A DNA stretch of 64,000 bases. Origin: Saccharothrix sp. (lineage in GTDB: Bacteria; Actinomycetota; Actinomycetes; Mycobacteriales; Pseudonocardiaceae). Where the stretch lies: the NCBI RefSeq assembly GCF_031180885.1, contig NZ_JAPSLK010000023.1, positions 1-64,000 on the forward strand, written 5' to 3'. Under the pieces are notes generated by a model, which made no database searches, had not been told where the DNA came from, and worked only from the letters and a program-made list of their open reading frames with translations. This document shows, piece by piece, positions 34,730 through 43,235 of the stretch (its first letter is position 1; each line of letters starts with the position of its first letter). The position numbers and the translations under genes were made by a program.

Positions 34730-36832
34730 ATGAACCACACACGTCGCGGGCACCGGCGTCCCGTCCTGGTGTTGGCCGCTCTCTGTTCGGTCGCCGCCCT
34801 GACCGCCGGCGGGACCTCCGCCACAGCCGCACCGCCCGAAGGCCCGCCGCACCCCTGGCAGTACGACCACTGGCCACAACAACAGCCCTGGCAGCAGTCA
34901 CGGGATTCGGCGAGAGTCGCGGCGCAGGCCGGGTTCCCCGGCCCCATCGACCCGCAGAGCTGGGTGAACCCCGACCACATGACCTGGGAGCGCGACTACA
35001 AGAAGGTGCCCGGCACCAACTGGGCCGACCCCGACGTCAAAGGCTCGGTGCGCAACTTCAAAGGCGCCCTGGTGCTGCTCGACTACCCGAACCAGCCGTT
35101 CGTGGTCACCCAGCCCAAGCACTCCACCGTCTTCAACAACCCCAGCTCCGAAGCCCACGACGTCCCCCGCGACCAGGTCGCGCGGTTCTACCAGGACTTC
35201 CTCAACAAGCCCAACGCGCTCAACCGGGGCCACACCGTCCACGAGTACTGGATGGAGGACTCCGGCGGGCGCTACGGCGTCGACCTCACCGCGTTCGGCC
35301 CGTACACCATGCCGGGCAAGGACCACGAGTACGCGATGGAGTTCCAGGGCGGCACCGCCTGCCCGGCCGGGGACACCTGCACGCGGGACATCCGCACGGA
35401 CGGGCGTGCCGCGTGGGTGGCCGACGTCGGGGCGCAGGTGCCGGCCGGGTTCGACTTCGTGTACTTCCTGTCCGCCGGCCAGGACGAGTCGGGGACGTGG
35501 CAGGAGTTCGGGATGATGAAGTTCCCGACCAAGGAGGACGTGCCCGACGCGTTCGGCCCGCCGGACGACGCGCTGCCGAACTGGTCGCGCACCCGGTACG
35601 TGGACTGGACGTCGTGGGCGGCCGGGTCGAGCCTGTGGCCCAACGCGGGCAACGGGTCGTCCACCCAGGCCGAAAGCTCGGGCCAGGGCGTGTACGCGCA
35701 CGAGTTGAGCCACTTGCTCGGCATCGGCGACAACTACAACAACCCGTACTCCAACCCGCCGCGCCGCGCGTACACCGGCATCTGGGACATGCTGTCGCGC
35801 GGCTCGTTCAACGGTCCCGGCGGGCCGCACTCGCGGTGGGTCATCCCGGCGACCGCGGGCGGGTCGATGGGCGCGCAGCACGTGCTGCGCAACAAGATGA
35901 AGCTCGGGATCGTGGACGAGCGCAACGTGCTGCGCCTGTCCCGCGAGGCCCTGGCGGACTCCGGCGTGGTGATCGCCAAGGTCACCGCGCGGACCGTGCA
36001 GCCGGGACCGAACGGGTTGTCGGGCATCAACATCGCGATGGGCACCGGTGATCTGTCCCCCGCATGCGACGTGCGCACCGATCCGTTGTGCGACGGCGGC
36101 GGCTACCAGAACTACACCGTCGAGGTCGTCGACCGGATGGGGTCGGACTCGTTCACCCCCGACGCCGGCGTCCTGCTCGCCAAGACCAAGAACGAGGACC
36201 GCGCCCCGTTCGCGTGGGTGATCGACGCCAACCCGCAGGACATCGGCATGACCGACTACGTCCTGCCGGACGGGCGCAAGGTGCCCATCACGGTCGGCGA
36301 CTACCGGCAGCTGTCCGACGCCCTGTTCCACGCGGGCACGAACTCCGGCAGCGAGTACGAGCACGTCGACCCGGCCAACCGGCTGCACTTCTACGTCCTG
36401 GACGTCAAGCACGACCACCAGGGCGTGCTGTCCTACACCGTCGCCATCCGCTCGCTGGACGGCAAGGGTCCGCAGCAGCGGGGCGTCCGCGTCCTGCCGA
36501 CCGCCGGCCGGACCGGCTCGGACGGCGTGGCCACGTGCCACTTCCCGCTGTTCAACACCGGCCGCCCCGCCACCCCCGCAGGCGGGCACCCGGAGGACGT
36601 CGGCCAGTACCTCGACGGTGACGTGTACCGCGTGTCGGCGACGACGGCGGACGGCTGGGCGGTGTCGGTGCCCAACGCCCTGGCCACGGCGAAGTTCGGC
36701 GGCCAGGTCCACGTCCCGGTGCACGCCAAGCGCGACGGCGGCTCCCCGGTCGGCAAGGTGACGTTGACCGCCACCTCGGAAAGCGACCCGACCAAGACCG
36801 CGACCGCGTCCTGCACGGTGATCGGCCGCTAG
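34730..36832 (+). CDS. Secreted M6-like (immune inhibitor A type) metalloprotease
   Basis: The product is 700 residues. A twin-Arg-bearing signal peptide (MNHTRRGHRRPVLVLAALC...) is followed by a Pro/Gln-rich propeptide stretch. The catalytic domain has HELSHLLGIGDNYNN, an HExxH zinc site near residue 325, and the later Met in YTGIWDMLSRGSFN that matches the M6 D-M-G/S turn. The C-terminal 250 residues are beta-rich with few Cys. It should degrade extracellular proteins. ATG 34730 follows GGAGG. The gene ends in a shared terminator with the convergent LysR gene. Confidence 0.88.
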   Translation: MNHTRRGHRRPVLVLAALCSVAALTAGGTSATAAPPEGPPHPWQYDHWPQQQPWQQSRDSARVAAQAGFPGPIDPQSWVNPDHMTWERDYKKVPGTNWADPDVKGSVRNFKGALVLLDYPNQPFVVTQPKHSTVFNNPSSEAHDVPRDQVARFYQDFLNKPNALNRGHTVHEYWMEDSGGRYGVDLTAFGPYTMPGKDHEYAMEFQGGTACPAGDTCTRDIRTDGRAAWVADVGAQVPAGFDFVYFLSAGQDESGTWQEFGMMKFPTKEDVPDAFGPPDDALPNWSRTRYVDWTSWAAGSSLWPNAGNGSSTQAESSGQGVYAHELSHLLGIGDNYNNPYSNPPRRAYTGIWDMLSRGSFNGPGGPHSRWVIPATAGGSMGAQHVLRNKMKLGIVDERNVLRLSREALADSGVVIAKVTARTVQPGPNGLSGINIAMGTGDLSPACDVRTDPLCDGGGYQNYTVEVVDRMGSDSFTPDAGVLLAKTKNEDRAPFAWVIDANPQDIGMTDYVLPDGRKVPITVGDYRQLSDALFHAGTNSGSEYEHVDPANRLHFYVLDVKHDHQGVLSYTVAIRSLDGKGPQQRGVRVLPTAGRTGSDGVATCHFPLFNTGRPATPAGGHPEDVGQYLDGDVYRVSATTADGWAVSVPNALATAKFGGQVHVPVHAKRDGGSPVGKVTLTATSESDPTKTATASCTVIGR

Positions 36833-36837
36833 TCCCC

Positions 36838-36874
36838 GCGCCTCGGCTGGACCTCCCCGGTTCAGCCGAGGCGC
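36838..36874. terminator. Bidirectional terminator between protease and LysR genes
   Basis: GCGCCTCGGCTG (36838-36849) and CAGCCGAGGCGC (36863-36874) form a perfect 12-bp stem with a 13-nt loop. The second arm covers the last codons and stop of the convergent LysR gene, so one hairpin serves both units. Confidence 0.85.
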
Positions 36875-37641
36875 AGCCGTTCGACGCGGTGGACCAGGTT
36901 CGGGGACACCAGCGGCACACCCTTGCCGTTCGGCAGCACGGCCAACCCATGCCCGGCCGCCACCAGCGCCTGAAGGGCCGCGGTGTCCGCACCCCGGTAC
37001 AGAGTCGCCGCCCGCAGACCTTGCGTCCCGAGGGCCTTCCGCAGATCTTCCAACGGAACGGCCGCGTCCGGCGCGTCGATCCACCTGGCATCGACCAGGT
37101 CGTCCAGCCTCAGCCCTTTCCGGCGCTCCAAGGGATGCCCCGGCGGCAGGGCCACCACCAGGGGCTGCTCAGCGACCACCGACGCCTTCACACCGACCGG
37201 CAGGTGCAGGGGGTCGCTGGGCGCCACCACCCCGTCCACGAAACCCACGTCGAACTCGCCCGTCGCGACCCCGGCGACGACCTCCGCACGCGGCAGAACG
37301 TGCAGCGTGCCGCGCACCTCACCCACCGCCGCGACCGCCGCCAACGGCGACGCCGCCACCACCGTCCGCGCAGGCGGTGGGGCCGCGGCCCGGCGAACGT
37401 CCGCCCGGGCCGCGTCCAAGCGAAGCAGGAGCGACGTGGCGTGCTCCAAGAGCCGTTCGCCGGCCGCAGTCGGAGCCACCGGCCGACGAGTCAGCAGCGG
37501 CACACCCAGGTCGTGTTCCAACCCGGCGATGTGCTGGGAGACCGCCGACTGGGTGTAGCCCAATTCAGCCGCCGCGGCGGAGAACGAGCCGAGGCGGACA
37601 ACAGTCGTGAACGTGCGGAGCAGGTGCGGGTCCATCAGCAT
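36862..37641 (-). CDS. LysR family transcriptional regulator
   Basis: A 259-residue protein, slightly shorter than the usual 290-300. The winged helix is typical (LLRTFTTVVRLGSFSAAAAELGYTQSAVSQHIAGLE) and the effector domain runs from about residue 90 (TVVAASPLAAVAAVG). It is divergent from the GATase-like gene at 37712 and probably regulates it. ATG 37635 is an alternative start; neither has a clear ribosome site. Confidence 0.9.
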   Translation of the reverse strand: MLMDPHLLRTFTTVVRLGSFSAAAAELGYTQSAVSQHIAGLEHDLGVPLLTRRPVAPTAAGERLLEHATSLLLRLDAARADVRRAAAPPPARTVVAASPLAAVAAVGEVRGTLHVLPRAEVVAGVATGEFDVGFVDGVVAPSDPLHLPVGVKASVVAEQPLVVALPPGHPLERRKGLRLDDLVDARWIDAPDAAVPLEDLRKALGTQGLRAATLYRGADTAALQALVAAGHGLAVLPNGKGVPLVSPNLVHRVERLRLG

Positions 37642-37711
37642 CAGTATCGCTTATCCACAGTGCACAGATCATCGTTGGACGTGAACCACCCACGCCCCGA
37701 AGATCGAACGC

Positions 37712-38449
37712 ATGACACCACGCCTCGCCCTCGTCGGAGACCGGTCACCCCACGTCCGCTCGCACACTCGCGTCCCTGTCCTGCTCGAAGCCCTCCGCGA
37801 GCGCGAGCACCTCGACCTCGACGCCTACTGGGTGCGCACCGACGACGTCGCCGACCCGGCCGGCCTGACCGGGTTCGACGCGGTCTGGCTGCTGCCCGGA
37901 AGCCCTTACGCGTCAGAGGAAGGAGCGCTCGCCGCCGTCCGGTACGCCCGGGAGTACGGGGTCCCGTTCCTGGGCACCTGCGGCGGTTTCCAGCACGCCC
38001 TGCTGGAGTTCGCGCGCACCGTCTGCGGCCTGTCCACCGCCGCGCACGCCGAGGTCGACCCGGACGCCGCCGACCCGCTCGTCGCCCCCCTGGCCTGCTC
38101 GCTGGTGGGTCACGAGGGCTCGGTGCACCTGGTCCCGGGCACGCTCGCCGAACGCGTGCTCGCCGCCGACCGCACCGTCGAGCGCTACCACTGCAACTAC
38201 GGCCTCAACCCCCGCCACCTGGACCTGTTGCGCGCGCACGGCATGGTCTTCAGCGGCCACGACACGGATGGCGAGGTCCGGGTGGCCGAGCTGCCCGACC
38301 ACCCGTTCTTCCTGGGCACCCTCTTCCAGCCCGAACTGGCCGGCGACGGCACCCGCCCGCACCCCGTCATCACGGCGTTCGCGCGGGCCGCGTCAGCGAC
38401 CAGTGCCACCACAGCAGCAGCGGCGGCAGCACCAGCTCGATCCCGATGA
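37712..38449 (+). CDS. CTP-synthase C-terminal-like class I glutamine amidotransferase-related protein
   Basis: This 245-residue protein consists only of a GATase domain related to that of PyrG. The nucleophile elbow PFLGTCGGFQHALLEFAR carries the Cys (a Sec-containing version of this family is known; here the codon is TGC). The C-terminal motif reads LGTLFQPELAG, so the usual His of the HPE motif is Gln, which questions glutaminase activity. Synthase domains are absent. The role is unknown. The last 80 bp overlap the convergent DUF4345 gene, and the Ala-rich tail after TAFARA looks like read-on past the ancestral end. Confidence 0.85.
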   Translation: MTPRLALVGDRSPHVRSHTRVPVLLEALREREHLDLDAYWVRTDDVADPAGLTGFDAVWLLPGSPYASEEGALAAVRYAREYGVPFLGTCGGFQHALLEFARTVCGLSTAAHAEVDPDAADPLVAPLACSLVGHEGSVHLVPGTLAERVLAADRTVERYHCNYGLNPRHLDLLRAHGMVFSGHDTDGEVRVAELPDHPFFLGTLFQPELAGDGTRPHPVITAFARAASATSATTAAAAAAPARSR

Positions 38450-38756
38450 ACACGACCATCAGCACGTGCGGCGTGCCGACCGAGACCAACGACACCACCC
38501 GCGCCAGACCCCCGACGAACACCGCCGCGCACACGTACCGCAGCACCTTGGCTGCCTCCCGGACCCGCCGCACCACCGACAGCAACGCCACCCCGAGGAA
38601 CAGCCACAGGGCGGCGAAGAACCGGTAGTGGCTGTCCAGCGTCGGCACCGCCTCCGGCGCGCCGGGCAGCAACGCCGGCCCGACGACGACGTCCAACGAC
38701 CCGGTGACCAGCATGAACAGCCCCAGCACGACCAGGACGCCCTGGAAAACCCGCAT
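38370..38756 (-). CDS. DUF4345-like small membrane protein
   Basis: The predicted protein (128 residues) has four TM segments: VFQGVLVVLGLFMLVTGSLD, YRFFAALWLFLGVALLSVV, VLRYVCAAVFVGGLARVVSL and VLMVVFIGIELVLPPLLLWW. The motif DSHYRFFAALWLFLG between TM1 and TM2 is characteristic of the DUF4345 family, whose function is unknown. It starts at ATG 38756 behind GGAGGGGG. It converges on and overlaps the GATase gene by 80 bp. Confidence 0.82.
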   Translation of the reverse strand: MRVFQGVLVVLGLFMLVTGSLDVVVGPALLPGAPEAVPTLDSHYRFFAALWLFLGVALLSVVRRVREAAKVLRYVCAAVFVGGLARVVSLVSVGTPHVLMVVFIGIELVLPPLLLWWHWSLTRPARTP

Positions 38757-38885
38757 CCCATCCCCCTCCGTCGAACCGAGTCTCGCAGGCGGCTCCCGAG
38801 AACAGGCCGGGCCGTTCGGCACTAGTGCGAACGGAGCAGCGGGGCGCAGGCTCGACCTAGCCAAAGAGCTCCGAGGAGGCGGAAG

Positions 38886-39323
38886 ATGACATCGAAAGAA
38901 GAGCTGCTGCGGCTGGACGACGAGGGCACCGAAGCGTGGAACCGCCACGACGTGGACGGCTTCCTGGACACCCTCGCCGACGACTTCGAGTGGACCGACG
39001 ACGACGAGCCCGCACCAGTCCGGACCCGCGAGGACGCGCGCCGGATGATGCAGGCGTGGCTCACCGCGTTCCCGGACATGCACATCGACGTGGTCAACCG
39101 GGTCGTGGGTGACGACGCGGTCGCCGGCGAACTGCGCTTCACCGGCACCAACACCGGCCCACTGGTGATGGGCGGCGCGACCATCCCACCGACGGGCCGC
39201 AAGGTCGACACGTCCGGCACGTACTTCGTCAAGACGGCGGGCGGAAAGGTCAGCGAGTTCCACACCCACGCCAACACCTTCGGCATGATGGCCCAGCTGG
39301 GCCTGGTAGGAGCCGCCGGCTGA
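38886..39323 (+). CDS. SnoaL-like / NTF2-fold protein (ester cyclase type)
   Basis: A 145-residue NTF2-fold protein of the SnoaL-like group: DDEGTEAWNRHDVDGFLDTLADDF opening, then DARRMMQAWLTAFPDMHIDV and PPTGRKVDTSGTYFVKTAGGKV. Members include polyketide cyclases, but most are uncharacterised and no polyketide genes are near. ATG 38886 follows GAGGAGG. It is followed by a hairpin and by copy C of the 43-bp element. Confidence 0.85.
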   Translation: MTSKEELLRLDDEGTEAWNRHDVDGFLDTLADDFEWTDDDEPAPVRTREDARRMMQAWLTAFPDMHIDVVNRVVGDDAVAGELRFTGTNTGPLVMGGATIPPTGRKVDTSGTYFVKTAGGKVSEFHTHANTFGMMAQLGLVGAAG

Positions 39324-39336
39324 CCCTTTCGCGCTT

Positions 39337-39357
39337 GGGGGCCAACCGGCTGCCCCC
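39337..39357 (+). terminator. Hairpin after the SnoaL-like gene
   Basis: GGGGG (39337-39341) and CCCCC (39353-39357) form a short stem with an 11-nt loop, 13 bp after the stop. It is a modest terminator candidate, but its position matches the hairpins that precede the 43-bp element at the two other loci. Confidence 0.45.
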
Positions 39358-39380
39358 TCCACCGCCACTACGCCCGGCTC

Positions 39381-39423
39381 TGTCGGTCCCCCATGGGACA
39401 ATGGAACCGGGGGCCGGAGGCCA
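39381..39423 (+). repeat. 43-bp dispersed element, copy C
   Basis: It begins TGTCGGT, has TGGGACA in the middle and ends GAACCGGGGGCCGGAGGCCA, as in copies A and B, and differs from B at only four positions. It lies 57 bp after the SnoaL-like stop in the same gene-relative orientation as the other copies. Confidence 0.88.
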
Positions 39424-39850
39424 CGCCGCAGCAGCACCACGCGCCGAAGCCCACGCCGCCGCGCAACCCAAGCGGCCACGCCACCACAGCGCCCACGCGG
39501 GACGGCCACGCCACCGCGACACCCCAGGCTGGCCGCCACCCCACGGCAGGCTGGCCGCCACCCCACGGCAGCACCGCGCCCTACGCCACAGCACCGCGCG
39601 CGCCGCAACGCCATCCACCGCACAACCCGCGCGGGCGCCGCGCCGCCGCCCCACCCGCACGGCCGCCCGCCGCACCGCCTGGGCGGCCGCCCCACCCGCC
39701 GCCGCCGCACCGCGCCACCCGTGCCACCTGGGCGGCGGCGCCAGCGCGCCACCGCGCAACCCGCCGCGCCCCGGGCGGCCGCGCCGCCGCCCAACCCGCG
39801 CGGCCCGCCGCCGCCCTACCTGGACGGCAGCGCCACCGCCCCACCGCAGG
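39424..39850. other. C-rich spacer between convergent genes, with a 22-bp tandem duplication
   Basis: About 430 bp with very strong C excess on the plus strand, reading as Pro/Arg/His/Ala-rich in several frames without start signals or domains; I call no gene. AGGCTGGCCGCCACCCCACG-GC occurs twice in tandem at 39526-39547 and 39548-39569, and AGGCGGCCGCGCC-like segments recur. The composition resembles the spacer at 7307-8300. Confidence 0.7.
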
Positions 39851-41035
39851 TCAGGCCAGGTTCTCCAGGATCGTCGCGTTGGCCAGCCCGCCCGCCTCGC
39901 ACATCGTCTGCAACCCGTACCGCCCACCCCGAGCCCGCAACGCGTGCACCAGCGTCGTCATCAGCCGCGCCCCACTCGCCCCCAACGGGTGACCCAACGC
40001 GATCGCCCCGCCGTGCACGTTGACCTTCGCCGGGTCCACCCCAGTCTCCGCCTGCCACGCCAACACCACCGACGCGAACGCCTCGTTGACCTCGAACAAG
40101 TCGATGTCCCCCAGCGACAACCCACCGCGCCGCAGCACCCGCTCGGTCGCCGGGATGACGCCGGTCAGCATCAGCAGCGGGTCGGAGCCCGTCACCGCGA
40201 ACGAGTGCAGCCGGGCCAGCGGGCGCAGGCCGAGGCGGGCGGCGGTCTCGCTGCTGGTGATGAGCAAAGCCGCCGCGCCGTCGTTGATCGGGCTGCTGTT
40301 CCCGGCCGTCACCGACCAGTCGATCTGCGGGAACCGCTCGGCGAACCCGGGGTCGGCGAACGCCGGGCGCAGTCCCGCCAGCACCTCCGGCGTAGTACCG
40401 GGCCGCACCGACTCGTCCGCAGCAACCTCGCCCAGTGGCGCGATCTCACCCTCGAACAGCCCGGCGTCCCGCGCAAAGGCGGCCTTGCGGTGGGAGTCGG
40501 TCGCGAAGCGGTCCATCGCGTCCCGGCTCAGCGACCACTTGGCCGCGATCAGCTCGGCGCTGATCCCCTGGGGCACCAGACCGTCCGGGTAGCGGGCGGC
40601 CACCGACGGCCCGAACGGGTCCGCGCCGGGCGGCACGTTGGACCACATCGGCACCCGGCTCATCGACTCGACCCCGCACGCGATCACCACGTCGTACGCC
40701 CCCGCCATGACCCCCTGCGCGGCGAAGTGCACGGCCTGCTGGGAGGACCCGCACTGCCGGTCCACCGTGGTCGCGGGCACCGACTCGGGGAACCCGGCGG
40801 CGAGCAGCGCGTACCGGGTGGTGTTCATCGCCTGTTCGCCGACCTGGTCCACGCACCCGCCGATGACGTCGTCCACCAGCCCGGGGTCGATGCCGGACCG
40901 GTCGACGACCGCGCGCAACGCGTGGGCGAGCAGGTCCACCGGGTGCACGTCGGACAGCGCGCCGCCGGGCTTGCCCTTGCCGATGGGCGTCCGCACCGCC
41001 TCGACGATCACCGCATCCTGACTTTTGATTACCAT
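39851..41035 (-). CDS. Acetyl-CoA acetyltransferase (thiolase)
   Basis: This thiolase has 394 residues. The acyl-accepting Cys is in TVDRQCGSSQQAVHFAAQ, the His in NVHGGAIALGHPLGASGARL and the second Cys in GLQTMCEAGGLANA. The enzyme condenses or cleaves acyl-CoA in the cytosol (acetoacetyl-CoA formation or beta-oxidation). ATG 41035 is chosen (AGGA 8 bp upstream) over ATG 41044. An inverted repeat covers the start, and the divergent MarR gene probably controls it. Confidence 0.93.
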   Translation of the reverse strand: MVIKSQDAVIVEAVRTPIGKGKPGGALSDVHPVDLLAHALRAVVDRSGIDPGLVDDVIGGCVDQVGEQAMNTTRYALLAAGFPESVPATTVDRQCGSSQQAVHFAAQGVMAGAYDVVIACGVESMSRVPMWSNVPPGADPFGPSVAARYPDGLVPQGISAELIAAKWSLSRDAMDRFATDSHRKAAFARDAGLFEGEIAPLGEVAADESVRPGTTPEVLAGLRPAFADPGFAERFPQIDWSVTAGNSSPINDGAAALLITSSETAARLGLRPLARLHSFAVTGSDPLLMLTGVIPATERVLRRGGLSLGDIDLFEVNEAFASVVLAWQAETGVDPAKVNVHGGAIALGHPLGASGARLMTTLVHALRARGGRYGLQTMCEAGGLANATILENLA

Positions 41036-41057
41036 AGCCAGCATCCTAGCTGACTAT
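41034..41057. promoter_or_regulatory. MarR-type operator candidate over the thiolase start
   Basis: ATAGCCAGC (41034-41042) and GCTGACTAT (41049-41057) are 9-bp arms with one mismatch and a 6-bp centre. The site touches the thiolase start codon and lies in the 78-bp spacer to the divergent MarR gene. Binding there would block thiolase expression. Confidence 0.6.
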
Positions 41058-41113
41058 GACATCCTCAAGCCAGCGACCATCCCGTCGCAGATAATCCCGA
41101 TACCATCGCAACC

Positions 41114-41602
41114 ATGTCCGCTCTGGCACCCGCACGCACCGAGTCCGACCTGTCCTTCCTCCTCGACCACACCAGCCACGTCCTGCGCACCCGGATGGCC
41201 GCCGCCCTCGCCGAGATCGGCCTCACCGCGCGCATGCACTGCGTCCTGGTGCACGCCCTCGAAGGCGAGCGCACCCAGATCCAGCTCGCCGAGATCGGCG
41301 ACATGGACAAGACCACGATGGTCGTCACGGTCGACGCCCTCGAAAAAGCGGGCCTGGCCGAGCGCCGACCGTCCAGCACCGACCGGCGCGCCCGGATCGT
41401 CGCGGTCACCGAGAAGGGGGCGGAGCTAGCGAAGCGGAGCCAGGAGATCGTCGACGGCGTCCACCGCGCAGCCCTCGACTCGCTGCCCAAGGAGGACCGC
41501 GACGCCCTCCTCCACGCACTGAACCTGCTGGTCAACAACCACCTCGCCACCCCCTCCCCGGCACCCGCGGGCGCCCGCCGCGCCCGGGAGAGCACCAAGT
41601 GA
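41114..41602 (+). CDS. MarR family transcriptional regulator
   Basis: The regulator, 162 residues, has a winged helix in RTQIQLAEIGDMDKTTMVVTVDALEKAGLAERRPSSTDRRARIV (shown here only to locate it: recognition helix DKTTMVVTVDALEKAG, wing SSTDRRARIV). It is a dimeric ligand-responsive repressor. It lies between a divergent thiolase and a downstream MFS exporter 88 bp away on the same strand, the usual arrangement for a repressor of an efflux pump. Confidence 0.92.
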   Translation: MSALAPARTESDLSFLLDHTSHVLRTRMAAALAEIGLTARMHCVLVHALEGERTQIQLAEIGDMDKTTMVVTVDALEKAGLAERRPSSTDRRARIVAVTEKGAELAKRSQEIVDGVHRAALDSLPKEDRDALLHALNLLVNNHLATPSPAPAGARRARESTK

Positions 41603-41614
41603 ACCCGTAAGAGA

Positions 41615-41643
41615 TTGTCTGCAACGAAACTATCCGCTACGGT
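41615..41643 (+). promoter_or_regulatory. Candidate promoter of the MFS exporter gene
   Basis: TTGTCT (41615-41620) and TACGGT (41638-41643) are spaced by 17 bp, 48 bp upstream of the GTG start. The -35 is embedded in TTGTCTGCAA, a TTG-N4-CAA palindrome of the kind bound by MarR proteins, so the upstream MarR could repress the pump here. Confidence 0.5.
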
Positions 41644-41690
41644 TCCTCCTGTCGGCGCCCGAAGTCGGCACCGGAACAGGAGCGAAAACC

Positions 41691-43106
41691 GTGTCCACCA
41701 CCCTCGAAACACCCCGCCGGGGCCGCTGGGCCGCGCTGGCGGTGCTGTCCGCCGCGATGCTCATGACGATCCTCGACGGCAGCATCGTCACCGTGGCGAT
41801 GCCCGCCATCCAGCACGACCTGGGCTTCTCCCCCGCCGGCCTGAGCTGGACGGTCAACGCCTACCTGATCGCGTTCGGCGGCCTGCTCCTGCTGGCCGGC
41901 CGCCTGGGTGACCTGATCGGCCGGCGCACCGTCTTCCTCGCGGGCAACGCCCTGTTCACCGCCGCCTCGCTGCTCGCGGGCCTGGCCACCACCCCGGGCC
42001 TGCTGATCGTGGCGAGGTTCCTCCAGGGCGCGGGCAGCGCGCTGGCCTCGGCGGTCGTGCTGGGCATCCTGGTCACCCTCTTCACCGACCCCGCCGAACG
42101 CGCGAAGGCCATCGGCGTCTTCAGCTTCACCGGGGCGGCGGGCGCGTCCATCGGCCAGGTGCTGGGCGGTGTCCTCACCGACGCGCTGAGCTGGAACTGG
42201 ATCTTCTTCATCAACCTGCCGATCGGCGCGGCCACCATCCTGTTCGCCCTGCGCACCCTGCCCGCCGACCGGGGTTCCGGCCTCACCGCCGGCGCGGACG
42301 TCATCGGCGCCGTCCTGGTCACCACCGGCCTGATGCTGGGCATCTACACCGTGGTCAAGGTCGAGGAACACGGCTGGCTGGCCACGCGCACCCTCGTCCT
42401 CGGCGCGCTCTCGCTGGCACTGCTGGCCGCGTTCGCCGTCCGCCAGCACACCGCCAAGACCCCGCTCATGCCGTTGCGGCTCCTGCGCGACCGCACCGTC
42501 GTGGGTGCCAACCTGGTGCAGGTGCTGACGTTGGCCGCGATGTTCGCCTTCCAGATCATCGTCGCGCTCTACATGCAGAAGGTGTTGGCGTACAACGCTT
42601 TGGCCACCGGCCTGGCGATGCTGCCGGCGGCGGTGTCGATCGGCGCGGTGTCCCTGTTCGTGTCGGCCCGGCTGAACACCAGGTTCGGCGAGCGCAAGGT
42701 CCTCACCGCCGGGCTCGCGCTCCTGCTGGCCGCGATGCTGAAGCTCACCACCGTCCCGGTGGACGCGGACTACGTCACCGACCTGCTGCCGGTCATGGTC
42801 CTCATCGCGGGCGGCGGCCTGGTCCTCCCGGCCCTGGCCGGTCTGGGCATGTCCACCGCCAAGCCGGACGACGCGGGCCTGGTCTCGGGCCTGTTCAACA
42901 CCACCCAGCAGGTCGGCATGGCCCTCGGTGTGGCCGTGCTGTCCACTTTGGCCGCTGCGACCACCCGGGCCGACCGCGCCGCCGGCGTCCCGGAACCGGC
43001 CGCCCTCACCGCCGGCTACCACGTGGCCTTCACCATCGCCGCCGCCCTGCTGGCCGCCGCCATCGCCGCGACCCTCACCGTGCTGCGCAAGCCCCGCCAT
43101 GCCTGA
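41691..43106 (+). CDS. MFS transporter, DHA2 (EmrB/QacA) 14-TM family
   Basis: A 471-residue protein with 14 predicted TM segments. Motif C-like and DHA2 hallmarks are seen: LSAAMLMTILDGSIVTVAMP in TM1, GRLGDLIGRRTVFLAGN after TM2, GAAGASIGQVLGGVLTD in TM5. It should be a proton-driven multidrug exporter, probably controlled by the adjacent MarR. GTG 41691 follows AGGAGCG. No gene occupies 43107-43235, which holds the xylanase promoter. Confidence 0.94.
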   Translation: MSTTLETPRRGRWAALAVLSAAMLMTILDGSIVTVAMPAIQHDLGFSPAGLSWTVNAYLIAFGGLLLLAGRLGDLIGRRTVFLAGNALFTAASLLAGLATTPGLLIVARFLQGAGSALASAVVLGILVTLFTDPAERAKAIGVFSFTGAAGASIGQVLGGVLTDALSWNWIFFINLPIGAATILFALRTLPADRGSGLTAGADVIGAVLVTTGLMLGIYTVVKVEEHGWLATRTLVLGALSLALLAAFAVRQHTAKTPLMPLRLLRDRTVVGANLVQVLTLAAMFAFQIIVALYMQKVLAYNALATGLAMLPAAVSIGAVSLFVSARLNTRFGERKVLTAGLALLLAAMLKLTTVPVDADYVTDLLPVMVLIAGGGLVLPALAGLGMSTAKPDDAGLVSGLFNTTQQVGMALGVAVLSTLAAATTRADRAAGVPEPAALTAGYHVAFTIAAALLAAAIAATLTVLRKPRHA

Positions 43107-43235
43107 ACCCTCCTGCGGGCGGCGGCGCGGAGTTTCGAAGGGTTGCGAAAACCGTTGACCTGCGCCGCGCCACCGCCCAAAACTCGGTGGATCCGCCGCC
43201 ACCATTCCATCCTCAGCGACGAGGGGAAGAATTCC

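Noticed and set aside
39335..41053. Plus-strand open frame of over 500 codons
   Set aside because: It runs through the C-rich spacer and then antisense to the clear thiolase gene; the translation is low-complexity.
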